DNA of 20,705 bases from CAYRQP01 sp964426545. GTDB lineage: Bacteria > Fermentibacterota > Fermentibacteria > Fermentibacterales > JCC-6. The notes beneath the pieces are model-generated. The model was not told the origin of the DNA. It made no database searches and saw nothing but the letters and a program-made list of their open reading frames with translations. This document shows positions 5,965-14,585 of this stretch, in pieces. The stretch spans positions 1-20,705 of the forward strand of contig CAYRQP010000024.1 in NCBI GenBank assembly GCA_964426545.1. Reading direction: 5' to 3'. The position numbers were made by a program, and so were the translations under genes. How positions within the stretch are numbered: position 1 is the first letter of the stretch; every line of letters begins with the position of its first letter.

Positions 5965-7008
5965 CTATTCCAGATGGAACTCATCCACGTCGATCTTTCC
6001 GATATCCCGGAGATACTGTAGAAGTGCCTTGACGACATTCCTGTCGAATGCCGTGTCTACTCCTGATAGTATGATTGACAGAGCTTTGTTAATTGGGAAT
6101 GGATCGCGGTAATGCCGTTTTGCAGTAAGGGCTTCGAAAACATCTGCAACCGAAATAATCCTTCCGCCAAGAGATATTTCATCACCTCTAAGTCCAAGCG
6201 GGTATCCGCTTCCGTCCAGTTTTTCATGGTGTTGGGCTGCGAATGTTGGAACATCGGCGAGGTCATCTTCGAACTCGATGGAGGAGAGAATATTTCTGGT
6301 GTGCTCGACATGTGTTTTTATAATGGCATACTCATCATCTGTAAGTGCTCCGGGCTTCTTGAGTATTCTGTCAGGTATACCAATTTTGCCATAGTCGTGA
6401 AGAAGTGCAGCGTAGTAGATTGCATCTTTCATCGGGCTCTCAATACCCATGATGGTTGTGATTTTCTGAACATAGAATGTAACATCGAAACTATGTCCTG
6501 CAGTAAGCGGGTCTCTTGCTTCGATTGAAGTTGTAAGTGCCTTTATCATGCTCTCGAACATTCTCTTGCGGCTTTCGAGGAGCTGTACATTCTCGATGAT
6601 GACAGCGGCTTCGCTTGCAACAGCTTCCAGAAACTCCAGATCAACATCTGTGAAAGTCCCATCTTTGCAGTTGATGACCTGAAAAACACCGATACATCGA
6701 CTGCTTGGATTGATTATGGGCACAGCAAGGATGTTTCTTGTCAGGAATCCTGTCTGCAGGTCGATATTTTTATTGAAACGGCTGTCTGATTGTGCATCTT
6801 CGATAGTGAATGCCTTCTGATTCTGAAATGTAAGTCCGGCAATTCCGACAGATGAGTTGAAACGGATCTGATTATCTTCTCCTTCGGCGACAAATGACCA
6901 GAGATCATTAGTTTTGGAATCATAGAGAAATACAGTCGAACGCTCTGAATTGAGGATGGTACTGGTTTCAGAAGCAAGAAGGGTAATCAGAGAGTGGAGG
7001 TCACGCAT
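5965..7008 (-). CDS. GAF-HD-GYP protein, putative cyclic-di-GMP phosphodiesterase
   Basis: From the first ordinary ATG (7008) there are 347 residues. A GAF sensory domain spans about 1-142 (SERSTVFLYD, LWSFVAEGE, NILAVPI, GVFQVINCKDGTFTDVD). An HD-GYP domain follows from about 150: H172 (GHSFDVT), H204-D205 in LLHDYGKIGIPD, HHEKLDGSGYP (260-270), RIISVADVFEALTA (283-296) and KRHYRDPFP. The full metal-ligand and GYP set suggests active hydrolysis of c-di-GMP in the cytoplasm, tuned by a GAF ligand. There is no receiver or membrane part. The frame stays open with GAF-like helix sequence back to about 7077, where GAGGAG (7083-7088) sits 5 nt from an ATT codon. The true start is therefore probably that ATT, giving 370 residues. 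The glutaminyl cyclase gene follows. Confidence 0.93.
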   Translation of the reverse strand: MRDLHSLITLLASETSTILNSERSTVFLYDSKTNDLWSFVAEGEDNQIRFNSSVGIAGLTFQNQKAFTIEDAQSDSRFNKNIDLQTGFLTRNILAVPIINPSSRCIGVFQVINCKDGTFTDVDLEFLEAVASEAAVIIENVQLLESRKRMFESMIKALTTSIEARDPLTAGHSFDVTFYVQKITTIMGIESPMKDAIYYAALLHDYGKIGIPDRILKKPGALTDDEYAIIKTHVEHTRNILSSIEFEDDLADVPTFAAQHHEKLDGSGYPLGLRGDEISLGGRIISVADVFEALTAKRHYRDPFPINKALSIILSGVDTAFDRNVVKALLQYLRDIGKIDVDEFHLE

Positions 7009-7074
7009 CTTAGTGGATGCGGTCAGTATTCTGAGAAGCGATTTGAATTTTTCAGTTTCACTGCTCTTTATAGA

Positions 7075-7088
7075 AATAATTTCTCCTC
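7075..7088 (-). promoter_or_regulatory. Ribosome site and probable ATT start of the GAF-HD-GYP gene
   Basis: GAGGAG (7083-7088) lies 5 nt before ATT at 7075-7077, in frame with the GAF-HD-GYP gene. An in-frame TGA sits just upstream of GAGGAG, and no ATG, GTG or TTG occurs between there and 7008. The 23 extra codons encode an amphipathic stretch (SETEKFKSLLRILTAS) typical of the helix before a GAF domain. Confidence 0.5.
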
Positions 7089-7108
7089 TTCATATTCGCT
7101 TATGAAGT

Positions 7109-7138
7109 ATAATATAATTGCTTTACCGTAATAACCAA
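7109..7138 (-). promoter_or_regulatory. Candidate promoter of the GAF-HD-GYP / cyclase pair
   Basis: TTGGTT (7133-7138), an 18-nt spacer and TATTAT (7109-7114) on the minus strand predict a start near 7102, about 14 nt before GAGGAG. The -35 lies in one arm of an 8-bp inverted repeat, AATAACCA (7130-7137) with TGGTTATT (7161-7168), which could be a regulator site shared with the divergent der operon. Confidence 0.45.
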
Positions 7139-7168
7139 TCGAGTATTCTTTAAACACCGGTGGTTATT
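7130..7168. repeat. 8-bp inverted repeat in the divergent intergenic region
   Basis: AATAACCA (7130-7137) and TGGTTATT (7161-7168) are exact inverted copies with 23 nt between them, located between the GAF-HD-GYP promoter and der. It could be a regulator site for one or both directions, or chance in A/T-rich DNA. Confidence 0.3.
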
Positions 7169-7246
7169 TGATGTTTCAATTCGGTTTGACTTTCAGAATT
7201 CACTCTTCAGAAGTATATTTCATAGTTAACCTGAAAGGAGTCATGT

Positions 7247-8548
7247 TTGAACAATCTTCCTGTGGTGGCTGTAATCGGACGCGTGAATGTCGGGAAATCG
7301 ACTCTTTTCAACAGGATTGCCGGGTCGAGGATAGCTATTGTAGATGACCAGCCCGGTGTAACCCGAGATCGGAATATGGCTCTTGCACAGTGGTGCGGAT
7401 ATGATTTTATTGTTATCGATACAGGGGGACTCTCTCCGGGCAGTGAAGATGTCTTTCAGGAAGGCATCGAAAGACAGATTCGTCTTGCAGTTACGGAAGC
7501 GGATGCAGCTATACTTGTCACTGATGTAAGCACGGGCATACATCCCTTCGATGAAGAAGCTGCAAAACTTGTCAGAAAAGCTGATATACCGGCTTTCGTT
7601 GTAGTCAACAAAGCAGATAATGCGGAGCGACGGGTTCAGTGCGCTGAGTTCTATGCACTTGGACTGGGTGAACCTTATCCGGTAAGTGCACTTCACGGAA
7701 CCGGAACAGGAGATCTTCTCGATGCCGTCATGGCCGTGCTGCCTGAGATACAGACCGTCGAAACATCAGAACTGGCGGTTGCAATTGTAGGTCGCCCCAA
7801 TGTCGGTAAAAGTTCACTGGTCAACAGACTTTGCCGCGAAGATAGAAACATCGTCACGGATACACCAGGCACAACGAGAGATTCAATCGATACAGTTGTG
7901 TCATGGAATGAACAGGAATTCCGAATTATAGATACTGCAGGACTCAGGCGTAAATCCAGGAAGATGGATGACATCGAGTTTTACAGCACAGTGAGAGCAT
8001 GGAAATCGATGGCTCGGGCAGATGTTACGGTTGTTCTAATGGATGGTACTGAACAGCCGGTTATGCAGGACATACGAATACTGGCAAAAGCATGGGAGAT
8101 GGGCAAAGGTGTTGTGATTGTTGTCAACAAAATCGACCTCGGCATAGACAGGAATGACTGGCTGGAAAAGATCATGGAAAAATTCCATCCTGCAAAATGG
8201 ATTCCCATCGTCTTCACATCTGCACTGAATGGAGACGGAGTAGGAAGACTGCTTCCGATAATAAGCGGTGTTGGACTGAAACGGGAAAGCGAAGTTTCGA
8301 CATCTGAGATAAACAGGATGCTAGAGAAGATAACACAGAAAATACCGCCGCCTTCTCCAAGGGGAAAACAGTTAAGGTTCTTCTATGCAACCCAGATTGG
8401 TACAAAGCCGCCTAAAATACTTGTGTTCGTGAACAGGCCGGCTGAAATTCCGGATAACTACAGGAAGTACCTGATGAACGGAATGATGGACATATTGTCC
8501 ATGAAGGGTGTTCCGCTGAGATTATTGTACAGAAGGCGGGAGCATTGA
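7247..8548 (+). CDS. der: GTPase Der (double-Era, ribosome assembly)
   Basis: The 433-residue product has the Der layout of two GTPase domains and a C-terminal KH-like domain. Domain 1 has G1 GRVNVGKST (11-19), DTGG (58-61) and NKAD (121-124). Domain 2 has GRPNVGKSS (182-190), DTPGTTRDS (205-213), DTAG (229-232) and NKID (294-297). The KH-like region is about 350-433. Der helps mature the 50S subunit in the cytoplasm. I chose the TTG at 7247 because AAAGGAG lies 6 nt upstream and the protein then begins right before the first G domain; an ATG at 7243 is out of frame. The first G1 carries Val where Der normally has Pro (GRPNVGKST), as domain 2 still does. It opens the long plus-strand operon; no clear promoter is seen (TTGACT at about 7187 lacks a well-spaced -10). 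Confidence 0.97.
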   Translation: MNNLPVVAVIGRVNVGKSTLFNRIAGSRIAIVDDQPGVTRDRNMALAQWCGYDFIVIDTGGLSPGSEDVFQEGIERQIRLAVTEADAAILVTDVSTGIHPFDEEAAKLVRKADIPAFVVVNKADNAERRVQCAEFYALGLGEPYPVSALHGTGTGDLLDAVMAVLPEIQTVETSELAVAIVGRPNVGKSSLVNRLCREDRNIVTDTPGTTRDSIDTVVSWNEQEFRIIDTAGLRRKSRKMDDIEFYSTVRAWKSMARADVTVVLMDGTEQPVMQDIRILAKAWEMGKGVVIVVNKIDLGIDRNDWLEKIMEKFHPAKWIPIVFTSALNGDGVGRLLPIISGVGLKRESEVSTSEINRMLEKITQKIPPPSPRGKQLRFFYATQIGTKPPKILVFVNRPAEIPDNYRKYLMNGMMDILSMKGVPLRLLYRRREH

Positions 8549-9180
8549 TGTCTTTTGTGCCAGACGCATTGTATTTGTTGTTTGCCTTTCTATGCGGTTC
8601 GATACCATTTTCATGGATAATCGGTAAGATGAAAGGTGTAGAGATACGGAATTTCGGCTCGGGTAATCCGGGAGCCACGAATCTTTTGCGGGTGTGCGGG
8701 CGGTCTGCGGGAGTTACCGGACTTGTTTTCGATGTTACCAAAGGTGCACTTCCTGTTGCGTTTGTTCTCTATTGGATGCCGTTTGGAGATGTATCATCTC
8801 CGTACCTGGTCGGAGCATTCACTGCATTGCTGGCAGTTCTTGGTCACGTATTCTGTCCGTGGTTTGGTTTTCGCGGCGGGAAGGGTGTGGCGACTTTTCT
8901 CGGTGTGCTGATTGTACTAAGTCCTTATACAGTATTGTCTGCATCGGTGATATTTGTCATTGTCGTTTCGATTTTCAGATATATCTCTCTCGGCTCGATA
9001 ACTGCATCAGCAGTGCTCATCCCCGGTGTATTCATATTCGAAAGCGGAAGCAAATACTTACCGGTTCAGATATTTGTCTGTGTTGTCGCGGTACTCGTAA
9101 TTCTGAGACATCTGGGAAACATCAGGAAAATTCTGAATGGGGAAGAGAACAGATTCAGTTTCCGAAAGGCGGAAAGATGA
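8548..9180 (+). CDS. plsY: Acyl-phosphate:glycerol-3-phosphate acyltransferase
   Basis: PlsY transfers an acyl group from acyl-phosphate to glycerol-3-phosphate, the first step of membrane phospholipid synthesis in most bacteria, at the inner membrane. The 210-residue length is standard. All three family motifs are present: GSGNPGATN (37-45), GHVFCPWFGFRGGKGVAT (99-116) and a C-terminal RHLGNIRKILNGEENR (about 187-202). Several hydrophobic segments separate them. The ATG at 8548 shares one base with the der stop (TGATG), so the two are translationally coupled. Its stop overlaps the next ATG (ATGA). A der-plsY pairing is plausible housekeeping, and the glycan genes seem appended to it. Confidence 0.97.
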   Translation: MSFVPDALYLLFAFLCGSIPFSWIIGKMKGVEIRNFGSGNPGATNLLRVCGRSAGVTGLVFDVTKGALPVAFVLYWMPFGDVSSPYLVGAFTALLAVLGHVFCPWFGFRGGKGVATFLGVLIVLSPYTVLSASVIFVIVVSIFRYISLGSITASAVLIPGVFIFESGSKYLPVQIFVCVVAVLVILRHLGNIRKILNGEENRFSFRKAER

Positions 9181-9974
9181 ATAGACTGCAGAACTTCAGG
9201 CATCTCAAGCTTCTGATGCAGAGTCTGGTGGCAAAGGACCTGAAAGTGAGATACAAACGTTCTGTTCTCGGTTTTGCATGGTTCCTGTTGAAACCCCTCT
9301 TCAGCATGGTTGTGTACTATTTCGTTTTTACGAGAGTTCTCCGTTTCGGTGGGGCTATCGATAATTTTGCGTTGTTTCTTCTCATCGGGCTGCTGCCATG
9401 GAACTTTTTTGCATCGTCGCTTTCAGCTTCCACAACCAGTCTTCTCGATAATCACAGGCTGATAAGAAGTATCTATTTCCCGAGGATAATGCTGCCGGTT
9501 GCTGAAGTTCTTGCGAATATCGTCCATCTGATTCTTGCTTTGGGTGTACTGATAGTCGTACTGTCTGTATTCGGATATGCCCCAAATATCACAATTATCA
9601 CATTGGTACCTGCTATTCTTCTATTTGCAGGGATGACCGCTGGAATCACAATGCTGACATCTACATGGAATGTGTTTTACAGGGATGTGAAACAGTTTGT
9701 CGAGATGATCCTGCTTGCCTGGTTTTATGCGTCACCCATCATTTACCCTCTGGATTCCCTGAACGTGAGTCTTGGCATTTCAGAGATATTCATGAACATA
9801 GTGAAGTTCAATCCTGTCGCAGGTTTCATGGAGATAATGCATTCTGTATTGTACATGCGTGAGTGGCCGCATGCCTGGTGTTGGATCTCAACCGGATGCT
9901 GGACGGTGTTCTTTCTTTCCATCGGCTATTTCGTATTCAAGAAGGCGGAACCGACTGTTGTGAAGGAGTTGTAG
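9177..9974 (+). CDS. ABC-2 polysaccharide export permease (Wzm/TagG-like)
   Basis: This 265-residue inner-membrane protein has the ABC-2 permease pattern. A cytoplasmic N terminus (LKLLMQSLVAKDLKVRYKRS) contains the interface 'dlk.RYk.S.LG..W' signature and is followed by GFAWFLLKPLFSMVVYYFVF, about six membrane segments, and the late motif 'YASPIIYPLD....FNPVAGFMEIM'. Family members move lipid-linked O antigen, teichoic acid or similar glycans across the membrane with an ATPase partner, here the next gene. The start overlaps the plsY stop by 4 nt (ATGA). The frame is open upstream to 8694, but that part is a shadow of plsY. Confidence 0.93.
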   Translation: MNRLQNFRHLKLLMQSLVAKDLKVRYKRSVLGFAWFLLKPLFSMVVYYFVFTRVLRFGGAIDNFALFLLIGLLPWNFFASSLSASTTSLLDNHRLIRSIYFPRIMLPVAEVLANIVHLILALGVLIVVLSVFGYAPNITIITLVPAILLFAGMTAGITMLTSTWNVFYRDVKQFVEMILLAWFYASPIIYPLDSLNVSLGISEIFMNIVKFNPVAGFMEIMHSVLYMREWPHAWCWISTGCWTVFFLSIGYFVFKKAEPTVVKEL

Positions 9975-11180
9975 ATGGAATATCCGGACGGCAGCATAAG
10001 ACTGAGAGATGTTACCCTCGACTACAGACTCTATCACGACAGAACTGTCACCCTGCGCGACACTATTCTGAATCTTTTCAACAGGAAGACTACCAGAGAA
10101 TGGTTCAGGGCACTGAGTGATGTGACATTCACTATCGAACCGGGTGAACAGGTGGCAATAATTGGAAGCAACGGAGCGGGTAAATCGAGTACCCTGAAAC
10201 TGCTTGCGAATATCTACGAACCGACATCCGGGATTGTGAATACCACTGGGAGAATCGCATCGCTGCTCGATCTTGGGGTTGGATTCCATCCTGACCTAAC
10301 GGGTGAAGAGAATATATTTCTGAACGGTGCACTTATAGGGTTAAACAGGAGTGAGATGAAAAAACTCATTCCGGAAATAGCGGAATTTGCAGAACTCGAA
10401 AGATTCATGGATACACCTGTAAAATATTATTCATCAGGCATGTTCATGAGACTGGGATTCAGTCTTGCAACTTCTGTTGACCCTGACATTCTTCTTATCG
10501 ATGAAGTGCTTGCGGTTGGTGACAGCCGTTTTCAGGATAAGTGTTATGACAGGATATGGGATTTCCGGGAACGAGGAAAGACAATCGTATTCGTCTCGCA
10601 CGATGCCGAAGCTGTAAGCAGGCTCTGCACCAGGGCTATCTGGCTGGACGAGGGGCACCTGCGCAGAGACGGGGATGTCAATGAAGTGCTTGCTGAATAC
10701 TCCTCAAATTCGCAGAGGAGAGTATCGATGGCATCGAGCGCTCCCCGTGAGTGGGGAAGCATGGAGGTTAAGTTCGATTCCGTCACACTGAAGACAGAAA
10801 GCGGAGTTCCTTCGAGGATATTCAGGAAGGGCGAAAAACTGATTATCGATGCCGATGTACGGTCTGTGCTTCCCGATGTAGTGTCGGATGTAGTATTTGG
10901 TTTTTCAATTCACAGGTATGACGGAGAAACGGTTATTGCCTGCAATAATCTCGAGATGAATCAGGAACTTCTCAATATAGAAGGCAGTGCCAACTGTATC
11001 CTCGAACTGGATCTCGAAGTACTCGAACCCGGAACTTATTTCCTCGGGCTTGCCCTTACAGACCCACAAGCAGGTAAGGATTATCACTGGCAGGATTTCT
11101 TCTATCCTGTGACGCTTCTCGACGAAAGAAGGGAACCACCGTTGAAACTCAGGAAGGCGCTTTGGAAGAAAACAAGATAG
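9975..11180 (+). CDS. ABC transporter ATPase for polysaccharide export with Wzt C-terminal domain
   Basis: The 401-residue protein begins with a nucleotide-binding domain: Walker A GSNGAGKS (64-71), signature YSSGM (152-156) in the atypical form of the Wzt/TagH group, Walker B ILLIDE (172-177) and the switch His in SHD (209). From about 255 to 390 there is a beta-rich extension resembling the Wzt C-terminal carbohydrate-binding domain, which in O-antigen systems recognises the modified end of the exported chain. Such a domain implies the glycan here has a terminal modification that licenses export, and the radical SAM and deacetylase genes downstream are candidates for making it. The ATG follows the permease stop directly, with AAGGAG 6 nt upstream. 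Confidence 0.93.
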   Translation: MEYPDGSIRLRDVTLDYRLYHDRTVTLRDTILNLFNRKTTREWFRALSDVTFTIEPGEQVAIIGSNGAGKSSTLKLLANIYEPTSGIVNTTGRIASLLDLGVGFHPDLTGEENIFLNGALIGLNRSEMKKLIPEIAEFAELERFMDTPVKYYSSGMFMRLGFSLATSVDPDILLIDEVLAVGDSRFQDKCYDRIWDFRERGKTIVFVSHDAEAVSRLCTRAIWLDEGHLRRDGDVNEVLAEYSSNSQRRVSMASSAPREWGSMEVKFDSVTLKTESGVPSRIFRKGEKLIIDADVRSVLPDVVSDVVFGFSIHRYDGETVIACNNLEMNQELLNIEGSANCILELDLEVLEPGTYFLGLALTDPQAGKDYHWQDFFYPVTLLDERREPPLKLRKALWKKTR

Positions 11181-12490
11181 TTCGAAGAAAATATCTCATA
11201 ATTATCCTGTGTGCGGTTATTCTGCCGCGCATAATCTGGTTCTCTGTACTTGGTGGATCGCTTCCGAGACCCCTGCGAGATCAGGGAATTTATCTGCGGA
11301 TGGCAGGTCAGGTTGCTGAAGGCAGGGGGCTTTCCTTCACGAGAGACATGGCATGGATCAAGTATCGCACATCAGGCGATGATGAACTTGCAGAAGCATG
11401 GAGCGGTGATCCTGAATATATGTTCGGAATTGTACCTGTCGAGACTCCTACTGCGGCCATCGAACCGGGTTATCCCGTTATTCTAGGATTACTGTTCATG
11501 CTTATGGGGCCGGTCAGCGGTTCGGTATTCTTACTGAACACTTTATTTGCGATACTCGGAGCTTTAGCCATGTGGCGGATGGTCACTGAGAACTGGGGAA
11601 AGAAAGCAGGGATCATTGGGGGAGTTATCTGGGCGCTGTATCCGTATTACATTTATTATTCAGCTTACGCCATGTCAGAAACAATACATATTTCGCTTAT
11701 TCCGGCAGTCGTTTGGTTAACTTACAAAACTATGGATAAAGGAAAATGGGGATTCAACGCCGGAGCAGTGAACGGAATTCTCTTTCTATTCAGGAGTACC
11801 GCAATATTTCTGATACCGCTACAATTGTTGTTTATCCTGTTCAGGAAACAGTGGAAAGGTACACTGCTCTTACTTGCAGGATTTATCTTAGTTTGCATTC
11901 CCTGGGTGGTACGCAATCAGATGGTAATGGGCAGTCCTGTTCTGCTTCCGACAAAGGGGTCTCTTAATCTCTGGATGAGGAACAACCCGGAAATACTTGA
12001 AATAGAAGATGTGGCACTTCCCGAATGGGTAGAGAATTCAATTACCGAACGTCAACTCCTTGAATACCCATCCATGGAACAGGCTCAGACGGAGCTGGAA
12101 AGAACTTCCATGCTCGGCGAAAGGGCAACGAAGTTCATATTTGCGAACCCTATTCTGTTCGGTTATCTCTCTGCACTGCGATTCCTGAATTTCATTTCAC
12201 CAGTCGGGAACACAACATCCGGAATACCCGCGAAAGCTGCAGGATTCATATTCTATATCCCGATGCTGGTCATGAGTGCAATAGAATTCTTCAGACGAAG
12301 AAAAGACAGAAATGTACTTCTGCTTATCATGCTGTTTGTTCTCTATGCACTGCTCCACACATTTGCACACGGGGGAATCAGGTACAGGCTTCCGGTTGAT
12401 ATGGTTCTCATGGTTGGAACATCACTGTATCTCGTGCGCAGATTGGCGAAAGGGAAGGAACCGGTAGATGAGGGGCAGAATGGAAAATAG
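11162..12490 (+). CDS. Polytopic GT-C (ArnT/PMT-like) glycosyltransferase
   Basis: About 442 residues with many hydrophobic segments. The first one is followed by an exposed loop carrying RDQGIYLRMAGQVAEGRG, the acidic loop position used by GT-C enzymes that take sugars from polyprenyl-phosphate donors. Later landmarks are IPWVVRNQ and PTKGSLNLWMRNNP (about 240-275), also found in altered form in the second GT-C gene of this cluster. The C-terminal part holds further membrane segments and RYRLPVDMVLMV. It should act on a lipid-linked acceptor on the outer face of the inner membrane; donor and acceptor are unknown. The TTG at 11162 overlaps the ATPase gene by 19 nt and has AGGAAGG 4 nt upstream. 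Confidence 0.82.
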   Translation: MEENKIVRRKYLIIILCAVILPRIIWFSVLGGSLPRPLRDQGIYLRMAGQVAEGRGLSFTRDMAWIKYRTSGDDELAEAWSGDPEYMFGIVPVETPTAAIEPGYPVILGLLFMLMGPVSGSVFLLNTLFAILGALAMWRMVTENWGKKAGIIGGVIWALYPYYIYYSAYAMSETIHISLIPAVVWLTYKTMDKGKWGFNAGAVNGILFLFRSTAIFLIPLQLLFILFRKQWKGTLLLLAGFILVCIPWVVRNQMVMGSPVLLPTKGSLNLWMRNNPEILEIEDVALPEWVENSITERQLLEYPSMEQAQTELERTSMLGERATKFIFANPILFGYLSALRFLNFISPVGNTTSGIPAKAAGFIFYIPMLVMSAIEFFRRRKDRNVLLLIMLFVLYALLHTFAHGGIRYRLPVDMVLMVGTSLYLVRRLAKGKEPVDEGQNGK

Positions 12491-13850
12491 TAGAATTCTG
12501 TTTGTGTTTCCCGAAACCCGTTATCCTTCCGGACAGCCGCCGCTTGGAATTGGATATCTCTCCGCAATAGCCTGTGATCTCGGACATGAGACAGCTCTCT
12601 GTGACATGTCCTTTGAAAAAGAACCGATGAAGGAACTCAGGACAATTATCACTGATTTCAAGCCGGATATTGTCGGAGTTTCAGTTCTGACCCCCCAGTT
12701 AAACGCGACCGTGGGCACATGTGAAATTGTCAGGGAACTGCTACCTGATGCATTTCTGATTGTGGGCGGCCCGCATGCAACTGTACTGCCGGAAGATACG
12801 CTGAAAAGGACAGGTGCCGATATTGTCTATGCAGGCGAAGGTGAAATAGCTTTCGGGAGGTTCCTTTCGGGTGAGGATTTCAGAGACATACCCGGCGCAT
12901 GCTATATGAAAGACGGAGAAATCCATCGCAATCCGGGGCTTCTAATCACAGATAACCTCGATACAATACTCTACCCCGACCGCTCGATATTCGAAATGGA
13001 CAACTACTTCGATACCTGGTATTCGATGGACCGTGTTGACCCTTCATTCAAGGGAACATCCATAATGGCAACAAGGGGCTGTCCGTTCAAGTGCACATTC
13101 TGTCAGCCCACATTGTCAGAGATATTCGGGAAGCGAATCAGAAAAAGAACACCTTCCAACATAATCGGCGAACTTAAGCATCTGAAGAAAATATTTGACA
13201 TAGACGCATTCATGTTCGAAGATTCGACATTCATTCTCGATAAGGAATGGGTTCATGAGATATGCAGGTTGATGATCGAAGAGGAACTCAATCTAAAGTG
13301 GTGCTGTAATGTCCGCGCAGACCTTCTTACAGGTGAACTCATCGACCACATGAAAGAAGCGGGGTTGTCGAAGATCAATATGGGAGTGGAATCAGCATCC
13401 CAGCGGGTACTCGATGACATCTATCACAAGGGGATTACAGTCGAGGGTGTAAAGGAAGCACTGTGTCTTGCAAAGGCACGGGGCATCTTTGTGCAGGGGT
13501 ATTTCATGTTAGGCGCACCGGGTGAGACCGTCGAAGAAATGAAGAAGACAATAGAATTTGCAGCAAAGGAACCTTTCGACGATGCTCTTTTCGATATCAC
13601 CACACCATTTCCCCACACGGAAATATGGGAGCAGACAAAGGAACTCATAAACCGGGACTATACCGATTTCGACTGTTTTCACACATCAGTATATACGCTT
13701 CAGGGAATCACTCCCGAGGGTATCGAGAGAATGAAGAAACGGGCATTCTGGAAATTCTACATGCACCCTTCGAGATTTTTCACAACCGTCAAGACACTTC
13801 TCAGCCCAAAATATCTTAAAAGAACCCTCCTGAAGGTGCGGAGAGTTTAA
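12480..13850 (+). CDS. B12-binding radical SAM protein (first of two)
   Basis: 456 residues from the ATG at 12480, preferred because GAGGGG lies 4 nt upstream; an ATG at 12468 is also in frame. Residues 5-130 form a cobalamin-binding-like Rossmann domain (PPLGIGYLSA, DIVGVSVLTPQ, LIVGGPHATVLPED, YAGEGE). The radical SAM core follows with ATRGCPFKCTFCQP, a C-x3-C-x2-C cluster at Cys201, Cys205 and Cys208, then FEDSTF, VRADLL, GVESASQRVLD and YFMLGAPGETVEEM. This is the class B architecture that includes BchE, hopanoid enzymes and many methylases. The B12 DxHxxG motif is not evident, as in many class B members. In this setting it probably modifies a sugar or lipid; the reaction is unknown. Confidence 0.88.
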   Translation: MENSRILFVFPETRYPSGQPPLGIGYLSAIACDLGHETALCDMSFEKEPMKELRTIITDFKPDIVGVSVLTPQLNATVGTCEIVRELLPDAFLIVGGPHATVLPEDTLKRTGADIVYAGEGEIAFGRFLSGEDFRDIPGACYMKDGEIHRNPGLLITDNLDTILYPDRSIFEMDNYFDTWYSMDRVDPSFKGTSIMATRGCPFKCTFCQPTLSEIFGKRIRKRTPSNIIGELKHLKKIFDIDAFMFEDSTFILDKEWVHEICRLMIEEELNLKWCCNVRADLLTGELIDHMKEAGLSKINMGVESASQRVLDDIYHKGITVEGVKEALCLAKARGIFVQGYFMLGAPGETVEEMKKTIEFAAKEPFDDALFDITTPFPHTEIWEQTKELINRDYTDFDCFHTSVYTLQGITPEGIERMKKRAFWKFYMHPSRFFTTVKTLLSPKYLKRTLLKVRRV

Positions 13851-13853
13851 CCG

Positions 13854-14585
13854 ATGACGAAGCTCATTGTCACAATCGATGATGCAGGGATATCTACCGG
13901 GGTTAATGCTGCTGCCGTACAGTGCATCGAAGCCGGGAGTGTCGACCGCATCAGCATACTCCCGAGCGGGAGCGCATTCGATGGTGCTCTTAGAATACCG
14001 GGTATAAGGGAGATTCAGTTATCGGCACACCTGAACTGCATAGAACCACCATTTCTCACCGATGGGGTGTTTCCGTCAGGTTTCCCCAATTGGGTACTTT
14101 ATTCGAAGAAGCACGCAGAAACCGCAAAGAGAGAATGGAGAGCGCAGATAGAGAGACTGTTGAATGAGAATCTCGAAGTAACCGGTCTGGACAGCCACAG
14201 GCACATTCATCACCTACCCGGACTCAAGGATGCAATTCTGGAACTGGCTGATGAATACAATATCGGTTATGTGAGGACAGCAGTACTTCCGGACAGGTTT
14301 ACGGGATTTTCGGGTTTCATTCTCGACAGTTATGGCAGAAAGTTTGAGAAGTCTGCAGCAGAATCCGGTATAGAAACTCCTGATTCAATGCTTGGATTCT
14401 CGAAGAGCGGAAATGTCTCGCGGGAATATCTTCTAAAATACGAATCTGCGGTCAGGAGCATGGATACAGCGGAACTTGTGATGCATCCTTCGGAAACACC
14501 GGAATGGAGCGGCGGGCAGCCCGGCGAACTGGAGCTTCTCTGTTCCGAATGGTTCACGGAGTGGCGGGAGAAGATGGCTGAATGA
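13854..14585 (+). CDS. YdjC/ChbG-family carbohydrate deacetylase
   Basis: The 243-residue protein matches the YdjC-like family: IVTIDDAGIS (5-14; the tandem Asp in the usual metal-site position), LSAHLN (56-61), DSHRHIHHLPG (113-123) and ELVMHPSE (207-214). Metal-binding Asp and His residues are therefore intact. Known members remove acetyl groups from N-acetylated sugars or oligosaccharides. It lies 3 nt after the radical SAM gene and overlaps the next GT-C start by 4 nt (ATGA), so it should work on the same glycan, perhaps exposing an amine before export. No signal peptide is seen, which argues for a cytoplasmic, precursor-stage step. Confidence 0.87.
   Translation: MTKLIVTIDDAGISTGVNAAAVQCIEAGSVDRISILPSGSAFDGALRIPGIREIQLSAHLNCIEPPFLTDGVFPSGFPNWVLYSKKHAETAKREWRAQIERLLNENLEVTGLDSHRHIHHLPGLKDAILELADEYNIGYVRTAVLPDRFTGFSGFILDSYGRKFEKSAAESGIETPDSMLGFSKSGNVSREYLLKYESAVRSMDTAELVMHPSETPEWSGGQPGELELLCSEWFTEWREKMAE

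Noticed and set aside
8694..9176. N-terminal extension of the ABC permease frame
   Set aside because: It overlaps plsY in another frame and has Cys/Arg-rich shadow composition; the ATG at 9177 in an ATGA overlap fits the family start.
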